From Bacillota bacterium (GTDB lineage Bacteria; Bacillota; Clostridia; Lachnospirales; Lachnospiraceae): 64,000 nucleotides of DNA. Shown piece after piece: positions 8,124 to 15,198 of the stretch; the stretch's first letter is position 1, and each line of letters opens with the position of its first letter. The translations under genes and the position numbers were made by a program. The notes beneath the pieces are model-generated. The model was not told the DNA's origin. It worked only from the letters and a program-made list of their open reading frames with translations, and did not search any database. The DNA lies in assembly GCA_023391695.1 (NCBI GenBank), contig JAEWAK010000052.1, positions 1-64,000 of the forward strand. Direction: 5' to 3'.

Positions 8124-8263
8124 ATAATAGAAATGTTTTCGATAAATTACCTGAGGTGGAGATATATATCCTCATTATCACTTTGTAGTAATAATTTTTA
8201 GATAAGATTATGATATAATTCTTTCAATATCATTTTATAGCTATCTTGGAAGGTGAGCTTTCC

Positions 8264-8614
8264 ATGTCAAAGTTGATTCAAGATATTTACGGAGGATATA
8301 ATATGTTAAAAGAGCAGGAAAGAGATAGACAAGTTATTAGATTTATGGAATGGATACAAAAATATCCTGGCTGGTGGCAGTTAATCTGTACACCTAAGGA
8401 GGAACACATTAATTTGCAAACCATGCAGCAGATAATAGAAGAACTTGCGAAAGAGTCCTTCTACGAAGTTATACTTGTTCTGCTGATGGTTCATAGAGAT
8501 GAAAAATTCATGGACTGTCTGAAACAAACAATTCTTATGCAATTACTGATTGCTGAATGGAAAGCGGGGCGTAAGGCGGATATACTGAAAGAAGTAATAG
8601 ACTATTTTGAGTAA
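8264..8614 (+). CDS. Small helical protein of unknown function
   Basis: A 116-residue protein without recognised domain: a tryptophan-rich segment (RFMEWIQKYPGWWQLICTP), then helices ending in WKAGRKADILKEVIDYFE. Two starts compete: ATG 8264 with AAGGTGAG six bases upstream, and ATG 8303 with GGAGG seven bases upstream; the second would give 103 residues. An extended -10 (TGATATAAT, 8211-8219) precedes it, so it is probably transcribed separately from the ABC-F operon. No signal peptide or membrane segment. The function is unknown. Confidence 0.55.
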   Translation: MSKLIQDIYGGYNMLKEQERDRQVIRFMEWIQKYPGWWQLICTPKEEHINLQTMQQIIEELAKESFYEVILVLLMVHRDEKFMDCLKQTILMQLLIAEWKAGRKADILKEVIDYFE

Positions 8615-8694
8615 GCTATTTTTTACCATTGCTCTTAAGCAAATGGCCTTGCATGCATTAGAAGGGGGACATTAAAATGAATTGTAAGTGCTGC

Positions 8695-8723
8695 TTTACA
8701 AAAAGTAAGGTTGTTGCTATAAT
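8695..8723 (+). promoter_or_regulatory. Promoter of the antisense antitoxin RNA
   Basis: TTTACA (8695-8700), 17 bases, perfect TATAAT (8718-8723). It fires rightward with no protein-coding gene behind it and into the 3' end of the leftward toxin gene. Confidence 0.7.
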
Positions 8724-8729
8724 ATAGGT

Positions 8730-8826
8730 AACAGGAAACATAGGGTTAAAACCTATGCTTGCCCTAAGTGTTTATAAGAATGATTATCCTAAACTTTCTG
8801 AGGGTTGCAGGATAATCATTTTTTGT
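8730..8826 (+). ncRNA. Candidate type I antitoxin RNA
   Basis: A transcript from the promoter at 8695-8723 would start near 8730, carry a small hairpin (CATAGG/CCTATG, 8739-8757) and end at a strong terminator (ATGATTATCCT/AGGATAATCAT followed by T6, 8780-8826). Its last bases overlap the 3' end of the leftward toxin ORF, the same tail-to-tail arrangement as RatA/txpA and SR4/bsrG in Bacillus. No protein is encoded. The start and role are inferred. Confidence 0.6.
8780..8826 (+). terminator. Rho-independent terminator of the antitoxin RNA
   Basis: AATGATTATCCT pairs with AGGATAATCATT and is followed directly by a T-run. The hairpin lies at the convergent end of the toxin/antitoxin pair. Confidence 0.75.
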
Positions 8827-8920
8827 TGTTCATCTTTATCAAATGAACAACAAGAGTGATTAAAGCTACGACAAAAGTAGCGAAAGTTATCATCAAAGAT
8901 AAAGCTTCTGCAACTGTCAT
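8816..8920 (-). CDS. Holin-like type I toxin (34 residues)
   Basis: A short leftward ORF begins MTVAEALSLMITFATFVVAL, spans one hydrophobic helix (about residues 7-28) and ends in a basic tail HLIKMNNKK. This is the look of the putative holin-like toxin family (Hol_Tox), small membrane toxins repressed by an antisense RNA. AAAGGAG precedes the ATG by about ten bases. A second ribosome site with an out-of-frame TTG ORF (start at 8954) overlaps the toxin start, possibly dampening translation. The antitoxin RNA runs against its 3' end. The ORF is too short for most gene callers. Confidence 0.7.
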   Translation of the reverse strand: MTVAEALSLMITFATFVVALITLVVHLIKMNNKK

Positions 8921-9195
8921 AAGGCTCACTCTCCTTTCTATGTAATGTAGTCAAGGAAAGACCACCTCCTTCATAAATAAGTAAATAAAATGAAGGGCAA
9001 GCACTCATAATTATCTCACGTCAATATAATTGAAGTTTTCCTGTTACCACAGGAATATTGTAGCATAGATGAGAAAAATGCCGATGGAATTTGGAAGTTT
9101 GTGGGTTTTATTTCTGACTCAATTTTTTGATTCCACTTACAACAAGTAATTATATAAATGAGTTGTATTTATACCAGCTTTTTAGAAAGAATAAC

Positions 9196-9351
9196 TCATT
9201 TTCTAAAATCCGTCGGATTCATTCTAACTAGTTTTAAGAAATTCCTTCGTAATGACCTGGAATTGGTAAACCCTGTTTTTTCTGCATTTTCGCCTATAGC
9301 AGAAGTAGTAGTTTCCTGCAGCAGTTTTTTTGCAGCTGTATGATCTTTTCT
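9196..9351 (-). pseudogene. C-terminal fragment of an AraC-type HTH protein
   Basis: Just downstream of the intact AraC gene, a minus-strand frame of about 50 codons reads like the last helix-turn-helix of an AraC regulator: EKTGFTNSRSLRRNFLKLV followed by RMNPTDFRK and a stop (9196-9198). It has no start codon and begins right after a stop. It probably is what is left of a second AraC-family gene. Confidence 0.5.
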
Positions 9352-9362
9352 TTATCTACTGT

Positions 9363-10217
9363 TTATTTATCAAATAATAATCTTTTCGAATAGGCATTTC
9401 TATACTCGGTCGGAGTAAACCCCACAATTTTTTTAAAGGCTTTCATAAAATTATGGTTATCCGTAAAGCTTAAGGAAGCAGCTATCTGGTTTATGGTATC
9501 ATTGGTATCAGCCAGCATATATTTAGCCTGGTCCATTTTTTCTTTTAATATATACTGTTTTAAAGGAAGCCCTTCAATATTGCTGAAAAGATGAGAAAGG
9601 TATTTTTCGTTATAGCCAAAATGCTCTGCAATATCAGATACTTTAATATTTTTATAAATGGTAAGTCTTATATAATCTATGATGTCGTTATATATCTGTC
9701 GGTTTGAGTCGGAAATAAAAGCGGTTTTTTTAGGAAAGAATTGGTTAAAAATCTCACATAAAATAATGGTCGTTGTATAGTTGATGAAATTAGAGTCATA
9801 GTTCGAACGGATGGAATCCTGGAGCTGCTTCATCAAAATAATGACTTTTTCCAAAGCGGGCAGTGTACCTTGAAGCGGAAGATATATTTTATCAGGAATC
9901 GGTTGGAATTCTTTGTCATTTTCTCTTCTTGTTATTCCATGAGGAGCTCGGAAATGAAGCCAGTAAAAACTGCAGTCAGAGGGTTGGAACCCCTCACGTA
10001 TGTTGTTTGGAGTAGGTACCAGGAGTAAATGCTCTCCCTTTTTTACCGTGTAGCGGCCGTTATTATCGGAGATATAGAGAATTCCTTCCGTCATCACAAA
10101 CAATTCATATTCATTCAACGGAAATAATTCATGCTTCCACTGGGAAGAGGGGGCCTTGAATTTACCTGTATAGTGATAATCTAAAGGTTGTTTGACATCA
10201 AATTCAAAAACTTCCAT
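9363..10217 (-). CDS. AraC-family transcriptional regulator
   Basis: This 284-residue protein has an N-terminal cupin-like ligand-binding half (FVMTEGILYISDNNGRYTVKKG) and a C-terminal pair of helix-turn-helix motifs (about 185-280: KVSDIAEHFGYNEKYLSHLF and DTINQIAASLSFTDNHNFMK, then VGFTPTEYR). AraC regulators of this layout sense a sugar and activate an adjacent promoter. The gene is divergent from the solute-binding protein gene at 10629, whose promoter has an extended -10 but a poor -35, as expected for an activator target. AGGAGG lies upstream of the start. Confidence 0.85.
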   Translation of the reverse strand: MEVFEFDVKQPLDYHYTGKFKAPSSQWKHELFPLNEYELFVMTEGILYISDNNGRYTVKKGEHLLLVPTPNNIREGFQPSDCSFYWLHFRAPHGITRRENDKEFQPIPDKIYLPLQGTLPALEKVIILMKQLQDSIRSNYDSNFINYTTTIILCEIFNQFFPKKTAFISDSNRQIYNDIIDYIRLTIYKNIKVSDIAEHFGYNEKYLSHLFSNIEGLPLKQYILKEKMDQAKYMLADTNDTINQIAASLSFTDNHNFMKAFKKIVGFTPTEYRNAYSKRLLFDK

Positions 10218-10628
10218 AGTAACCTCCTGAATATATTTTTGTGCAGAGTTGACCGGTTCTCTAATAAATCTAACGTTTTTACACCAAAACTAACCTTTTA
10301 CAATTAATGGAAATTCATAAAAGGTATTATTATAGTGAAATTATATAGTCTCAAAGCCAAAAAGTAAATAATTTATGTATAAATAGCTGTATAATTATGA
10401 CTGCTGCTATAGAAAAACAGATCAAGTATCTGAACGTATAAATAATTTTAATATGACAAAATCACACCTAATCAATCTTTCGGCTATTTATTGCGTTTGT
10501 GCATATTGTTATAATTATGTTGTGATAACGGAATAAAAGCAATAAAAATGACAGCTTGCTGTAGTGGGAAAAGCAAATTTGTTGTGTTATTTCGTAAAAC
10601 ATATTGGCATGAAAAGGGAGGTCGCAAA
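10218..10628. other. Divergent regulatory region between AraC gene and sugar transporter
   Basis: This AT-rich 411-base region holds both promoters. For the rightward operon, TGTTATAAT (10507-10515) is an extended -10 element with no good -35 at the right distance, which suits AraC activation. No gene or repeat is supported; an open frame running into the solute-binding protein from 10548 lacks a ribosome site. Confidence 0.5.
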
Positions 10629-12275
10629 ATGAAAAAATTATTAACAGTGCTATTGATTGCTGCGATGGCGGTAACTTCGTTTGGGGGCTGTGCAAAGGAC
10701 GGAGACAGCAGCAAAGTTACATCGGAAAACAACTCAGGTGCCGCCTCGGCAGAGGAAAGCGGCAGCGGAGATAAAACGAAACTTACCGCATTATTTGTTT
10801 CTCACCCGTTAACGAAAAGCGTAAACGATATGAAATGGCTCCGGGAAATTGAAGAAAAAGCGGGAGTGGATATTGAATGGGAACAGATTTACAGTGATTG
10901 GGATACCACAAAGGCTACCAGATTTGCTTCTGGTGATATCCCGGATCTGTTATTTAACGCGGCGGCCGATGCAGATTACATAACCTATAAAGGACTGTTC
11001 CAGGAATTAACCGACCTGATTGTAAAAAACGGTCCCAACATAACTGCCATGTTTAGCGAAGAGCCCGATACGAAAACCCTTGCCATGACTTATGAGGGCG
11101 AAATCTACGGAACACCCAAATTCCAGGGCAAATGGCCGGATTCCAATACGGTGCTTTTTATTAACAAGACCTGGCTTGACAATCTGGGATTACAGGTACC
11201 TGCAACATTTACGGAACTAAAGAAGGTATTAATGGAATTTAAGGAAAAAGATGCGAACGATAACGGTGATACATCAGACGAAATACCGTTTGACTTTAAC
11301 GGCTGGTTTGGGGGAGCTTATTCCCTTACGAATTTAATCGGCGGTCTGGGAATCCAGCTCACGAATTGGGGCACGGACGGTTATTTCGCAGAAGACGGCC
11401 AGGTTAAGAACTATGCGGTGGATGAACGTTATAAACTTTTAATAAAGTATCTTGCGGACTTATACAGCAACGGACTTATCAATCCCAATGCGATTACTAA
11501 TGATTATTCCGCCTTCCAGTCACTCTCAAGGGGAGATGAGAATGGAGGTGCTCTGGTCGGTGTGGTGGCAGGTTGGGAAGAAACCGATAAATTCGGGCCG
11601 AATCTGCATACCCAGTATATACCTCTTAACGCACTGGAATATGATGTGGACTGCCCGGCGGGAACTTATGATACAAGATGGACTTATGATTTCTCCGGAC
11701 TGAATATGTCCTCCAACCGAATTGCCATGAGCGCAAAATGTGAAAATAAAGCTGCGGCCATGAGGTTTATGGACCAGTTTTACGATGCAACAGTCAGCGT
11801 AGAAGTTCTTTTCGGAGGAATTTCCGACGGATGCATCGAAAAGACCGGAAACGATTCCTTTAAAGTGCTTCCGCCCCTGGATCCCAATACCGATTCCGGT
11901 ACCTGGAAATGGACCAGTACCTTTGCCGATGCCGGACCGATGTATATACGTAAGTCTACCGAAATAGAGATGGCACAGGATATGGCTTATGCCCTGGAGG
12001 AGAGAGAAATTTATAAGGATGTATTGGCCAAGGTGACAAAAGAAGATTATTATCCTCAGATGTTTATGAAATATACGGAATCGGATTTAAATACCATGGC
12101 CATGAACCAGGCCAGTATTACAAACCTGACCAACAATTATTGGGCTTTATGGCTCACAGGAGAGTCGGATATTGATGCAGATTGGGATTCCTATATAAGT
12201 GCCGTAAATGATGCGGGGTTACCGGAAGTACTGGCAATCAGGCAGGCAGCCTTTGATGCATATTCAGGTAATTAA
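10629..12275 (+). CDS. Sugar ABC transporter solute-binding lipoprotein (LplA-like)
   Basis: A lipoprotein signal MKKLLTVLLIAAMAVTSFGG ends at Cys21, the lipidation site, followed by a Ser/Glu/Gly-rich linker. The 548-residue body is of the large extracellular solute-binding type (LplA family): FASGDIPDLLFNAAADADY early and FWALWLTGESDIDADWDSY-like sequence near the end. It would capture an oligosaccharide outside the cell for the two permeases that follow. Start 10629 has GGGAGG upstream. No ATPase gene follows, so a shared MsmK-like ATPase elsewhere must energise uptake. A hairpin and tandem repeats separate it from the permease genes. Confidence 0.85.
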   Translation: MKKLLTVLLIAAMAVTSFGGCAKDGDSSKVTSENNSGAASAEESGSGDKTKLTALFVSHPLTKSVNDMKWLREIEEKAGVDIEWEQIYSDWDTTKATRFASGDIPDLLFNAAADADYITYKGLFQELTDLIVKNGPNITAMFSEEPDTKTLAMTYEGEIYGTPKFQGKWPDSNTVLFINKTWLDNLGLQVPATFTELKKVLMEFKEKDANDNGDTSDEIPFDFNGWFGGAYSLTNLIGGLGIQLTNWGTDGYFAEDGQVKNYAVDERYKLLIKYLADLYSNGLINPNAITNDYSAFQSLSRGDENGGALVGVVAGWEETDKFGPNLHTQYIPLNALEYDVDCPAGTYDTRWTYDFSGLNMSSNRIAMSAKCENKAAAMRFMDQFYDATVSVEVLFGGISDGCIEKTGNDSFKVLPPLDPNTDSGTWKWTSTFADAGPMYIRKSTEIEMAQDMAYALEEREIYKDVLAKVTKEDYYPQMFMKYTESDLNTMAMNQASITNLTNNYWALWLTGESDIDADWDSYISAVNDAGLPEVLAIRQAAFDAYSGN

Positions 12276-12283
12276 CAGAACCG

Positions 12284-12313
12284 GGGCTGCTGCTCATTAT
12301 AATGCGGCAGCCT
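12284..12313 (+). terminator. mRNA hairpin after the solute-binding protein gene
   Basis: GGCTGCTGC pairs with GCGGCAGCC (9 base pairs, 10-base loop). There is no T-run, so it more likely stabilises the 3' end of the binding-protein mRNA or attenuates partly, a common way to make more binding protein than permease. Confidence 0.5.
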
Positions 12314-12314
12314 C

Positions 12315-12412
12315 ATTCCTGACTACCCGTTCCTGACTACTCATTCCTGACTACCTATTCCTGACTACCCGTTCCTGACTACTCATTCCCGTTTACTCAT
12401 TCCTGATTACAA
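12315..12412 (+). repeat. Seven tandem 14-bp repeats
   Basis: Seven consecutive 14-base units of the form RTTCCTGACTACYY fill the gap between the binding-protein and permease genes. Units 1-5 are almost identical; the last two have drifted. There are no spacers, so this is a tandem repeat and not a CRISPR array. It lies within the operon. Confidence 0.85.
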
Positions 12413-12431
12413 AGAAAGGATTGGATTCTTC

Positions 12432-13379
12432 ATGAAAAATGCGACCGGTAATAACCTGGCAGGAAGCAAGAAAAAATTTAACCGCTCCTTTTTTTTAAAC
12501 TGGCAGTTATGGGTAATGCTGCTGCCTGCCATGCTTTATATTTTTGTTTTTTGTTATATACCGATGTACGGTGTTCAGTTAGCCTTCCGGGAATACAGCT
12601 TTGCTTCCGGAATTACCGGCGGTAAGTTTGTAGGGCTTTTGTATTTTAAACAATACTTCAACAGTCCCATGTTTTTAACCACCATACGAAATACTTTTAT
12701 CCTGTCGGCAACAAGCATTATCGTGGGTTTTCCCGTGCCTGTTATTCTTGCTATGATCATAAACCAGCTTAAGAACCGGAGATGGAAGAGAATGGTTCAG
12801 ACAACAGTATACATTCCTTATTTTATTTCCGTGGTTGTTATGGTATCCATGCTAAAAATCATGCTTGCCGACAACAGCGGAGTGGTAAGTAATTTTCTGA
12901 AGGATCTCCACTTAGTTGGCAAAAATGTAAACCTGCTGGGGTCTGCCTTAACGTTTGTTCCGGTATATGTTTTATCCGGAATCTGGCAAAGTATGGGATG
13001 GAACAGCATCATTTTCCTTGCGGCTTTATCCTCAGTGGATTCCCAGCTTTATGATGCCTGTAGAATTGACGGGGCCAATAAGATGCAGACCATGCGGCAT
13101 ATTGACATTCCCGCCATTCAGCCCACAATTATTATTCTCCTGATTATGAATATGGGAGGCATATTAAATGTCGGCTTCGACAAGATATATCTTATGCAGA
13201 ACAGTCTGAATCTGGGAGCTTCCCAGGTAATATCAACCTATGTTTATACGGTGGGTATTAAATCCTCCCAGTTTAGCTTCGGTTCGGCGGTGGGGCTATT
13301 TAACACCCTGATTAATTTTATATTTCTGGTTATAACGAATTTTATAGCAAAAAGAGCAACCGGAACCGGTTTGATGTAA
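12432..13379 (+). CDS. Sugar ABC transporter permease, LplB/YteP type
   Basis: A 315-residue integral membrane protein with six predicted segments, beginning NWQLWVMLLPAMLYIFVFCY after a basic N-terminus. The cytoplasmic EAA-like loop is seen as YDACRIDGANKMQTMRHIDI, which docks on the ATPase. FREYSFASGITGGKFVGL is typical of the LplB family. It pairs with the second permease 12 bases downstream to form the membrane channel. The AAAGGATTGG ribosome site is modest. Confidence 0.85.
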   Translation: MKNATGNNLAGSKKKFNRSFFLNWQLWVMLLPAMLYIFVFCYIPMYGVQLAFREYSFASGITGGKFVGLLYFKQYFNSPMFLTTIRNTFILSATSIIVGFPVPVILAMIINQLKNRRWKRMVQTTVYIPYFISVVVMVSMLKIMLADNSGVVSNFLKDLHLVGKNVNLLGSALTFVPVYVLSGIWQSMGWNSIIFLAALSSVDSQLYDACRIDGANKMQTMRHIDIPAIQPTIIILLIMNMGGILNVGFDKIYLMQNSLNLGASQVISTYVYTVGIKSSQFSFGSAVGLFNTLINFIFLVITNFIAKRATGTGLM

Positions 13380-13391
13380 GGAGGAGAAGAT

Positions 13392-14309
13392 ATGGCAGGC
13401 AAGACAACGGCCCCTTCCGGAAAAAAGGGCAATTACAATAACTGGCCGGATAAGCTATTTACGGCAGCTGTGCTTATTTTGAGCATTTTAATTTTTATTA
13501 TCATAGCATATCCTCTGTGGTTTATTATAATTGCTTCGATCAGCAACTCCGATCTGGTCAATTTGGGAAAGGTTACCTTCTGGCCGAAGGATATCCGCTT
13601 TTACGGTTATGAACAGATTTTAAAAGACAGCAGGATCTGGATCGGATATCTGAACACGATTCTATATGTAGCAGCAGGAACCGCTTTAAATATAGTTATA
13701 ACAATGCCTGCGGCCTATGCACTTTCCAGAAAAAACTTTAAAGCCCGTAATAAAATTATGTTTTACTTTGTGTTTACCATGTTTTTTAGCGGAGGATTGG
13801 TCCCTCTTTACATGACAATAAGCGCCATCGGTTTAATCAGTACAAGATTGATCCAGATAATCATCGTAGCGGTAAATACCTATAATCTGATCATTGCAAG
13901 AACCTTTATTGAAAACTCCATACCAAACGATTTATATGAGGCTGCGGTTTTAGACGGCTGTTCCCACTTTGCTTATTTTTTCCGGGTTGTGATACCTTTA
14001 TCAAAGGCGGTTATTTCCGTATTGGTGCTTTACTATGCGGTGTTTCATTGGAATGATTATTTTAATGCCCTGATTTTTAATAGTAAGAACAGTCTGGAAC
14101 CCCTGCAGATCGTATTGCGCCGCATACTCTTGCTGAACGAGGCATTTTCAAACGGCAACGGTACCGTAGCCGGAGGGTATGCGCAAAGTTCCGCGGACCA
14201 GGTAAAATATGCGGTAATCATTGTTTCTACGGTACCGATCTTATGTGTTTATCCGTTTGTGCAGAAGTATTTTGAAAAAGGGGTAATGATCGGTGCTATT
14301 AAGGGATAG
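13392..14309 (+). CDS. Sugar ABC transporter permease, YtcP/AraQ type
   Basis: The second permease (305 residues) has six membrane segments and the EAA loop YEAAVLDGCSHFAYFFRVVI. Its N-terminus leads into the first segment AAVLILSILIFIIIAYPLW. The C-terminus PFVQKYFEKGVMIGAIKG is the standard end of this family. It is preceded by AGGAGG, closely linked with the LplB-like gene, and overlaps the decayed GH127 frame downstream, so the importer and a glycosidase once formed one operon. Confidence 0.85.
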   Translation: MAGKTTAPSGKKGNYNNWPDKLFTAAVLILSILIFIIIAYPLWFIIIASISNSDLVNLGKVTFWPKDIRFYGYEQILKDSRIWIGYLNTILYVAAGTALNIVITMPAAYALSRKNFKARNKIMFYFVFTMFFSGGLVPLYMTISAIGLISTRLIQIIIVAVNTYNLIIARTFIENSIPNDLYEAAVLDGCSHFAYFFRVVIPLSKAVISVLVLYYAVFHWNDYFNALIFNSKNSLEPLQIVLRRILLLNEAFSNGNGTVAGGYAQSSADQVKYAVIIVSTVPILCVYPFVQKYFEKGVMIGAIKG

Positions 14310-14622
14310 AGGAAGGAAAGAGAATGTTCCATGCATTCCGGGAGAATGGCTGACTCTGCACAGAGAGTGGACGAATGGTGAGATTCATACTAGCTTTCCT
14401 TTCCGGTTAGGATTTGAGACTGTTGATGCGTTTAACCAGGATATTGTTGCATTAAGCTACGGACTGCGGGTATTATGTACGGACACCATAACGGTTTTAC
14501 GAGGATATGTAACCTGTCCCGAAAACTGGATACATCGGAAAGAAGGTTATAACTTTGAAACGGATCACAGGAACCACCATTCCTATTTTTTCATCGAAGA
14601 AATAGATAATGTGAATTATTGA
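14293..14622 (+). pseudogene. Remnant of a GH127-type (beta-L-arabinofuranosidase) glycosidase
   Basis: A 109-codon frame reads like the C-terminal part of a GH127/DUF1680 glycosidase: GEWLTLHREWTNGEIHTSFP, then VALSYGLRVLC. The family has the pattern G.YL.I.R.W..GD....P and VAL.YGP.VLA in the same order. The N-terminal catalytic part is missing, and the frame starts inside the end of the permease gene, so this is a deletion remnant. It hints that the importer carried arabinose-containing oligosaccharides. Confidence 0.55.
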
Positions 14623-14748
14623 AAAGTATAATTCATATCCTGATTTATTGCTTTCATTTTAGGAGTACTGTAAAAAAGATAGTAGGGGTATTTCATGAAA
14701 TCTATCTAGCGATATTCCATTTTTTAACGGAACCATGAAAATATATTA

Positions 14749-14776
14749 TTGACATTTATTATACGATAGTATAATA
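14749..14776 (+). promoter_or_regulatory. Promoter and palindromic operator of the BlaI-like gene
   Basis: TTGACA (14749-14754) and TATAAT (14770-14775) are 15 bases apart. A perfect dyad TATTATAC-GATA-GTATAATA (14757-14776) fills the spacer and -10. BlaI/MecI repressors bind such palindromes as dimers, so autorepression is likely. Confidence 0.65.
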
Positions 14777-14811
14777 TTATACAATAATAGCAAATGACAG
14801 GAGGGTTAAAT

Positions 14812-15198
14812 TTGAAAATGAAAAGATTAGGTGATGCGGAATTAGAAATTATGATGGTTCTTTGGGGCAGCGAGCAGCCGGTTACTTCGGGATATATATT
14901 AGAGCAGCTGAAAGAAAAACGCAATTGGGTTTTGTCAACTTTGATGACTTCGCTTACCAGATTATCTGATAAAGAATTTATTTACTGTGACAGAACCACG
15001 CGTACCAACTTATATTCCGCATTAATAGCGGAAAATGAGTACAAAGCACAGGAAAGTAAAACATTTTTAGAAAAACTTTATGGAAATTCACTCCAAAGTC
15101 TGGTAACCAATCTATACAGTAACAAAGTCATAGATCATGGAGATTTAAAAGAGCTGCAGGAGTATCTGAAACAATTGGAAGAGGAGAATAAAACATGA
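14812..15198 (+). CDS. BlaI/MecI/CopY-family repressor
   Basis: This 128-residue winged-helix protein opens MKRLGDAELEIMMVLWGSEQ, the signature start of BlaI/MecI/CopY repressors, with the recognition helix in VLSTLMTSLTRLSDKEFI. The C-terminal helices serve dimerisation. The TTG at 14812 is the best start: GGAGGG stands six bases upstream, while the ATG at 14818 is twelve bases away. In BlaI systems the partner receptor protease triggers cleavage of the repressor; the partner gene overlaps its stop by four bases here, but that receptor is interrupted. Confidence 0.8.
   Translation: MKMKRLGDAELEIMMVLWGSEQPVTSGYILEQLKEKRNWVLSTLMTSLTRLSDKEFIYCDRTTRTNLYSALIAENEYKAQESKTFLEKLYGNSLQSLVTNLYSNKVIDHGDLKELQEYLKQLEEENKT

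Larger units (their letters stand above)
8727..9048. repeat. Inverted repeats bracketing the toxin-antitoxin locus
   Basis: GGTAACAGGAAA at 8727-8738 recurs inverted at 9037-9048, and TGCTTGCCCT at 8756-8765 recurs inverted at 8994-9003. The 5' regions of the toxin and antitoxin transcripts therefore share sequence in the same sense, as if one promoter region was copied in inverted orientation to make the other. Confidence 0.6.

Noticed and set aside
8677..8727. 16-codon Cys-rich ORF (MNCKCC...) with a ribosome site
   Set aside because: It covers the antitoxin promoter and is too short to judge; likely chance.
8784..9008. 74-codon ORF overlapping the type I toxin
   Set aside because: It is out of frame with the toxin, and its residues show no family pattern; the 34-residue frame has the conserved toxin look. 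Its inner TTG start with a strong ribosome site may still matter for regulation.
9158..9343. 61-codon plus-strand ORF
   Set aside because: It is antisense to the AraC remnant and has no ribosome site.
12315..12412. Possible short CRISPR array
   Set aside because: The 14-base units are directly adjacent with no spacers, and no cas gene is in the window; it is a simple tandem repeat.
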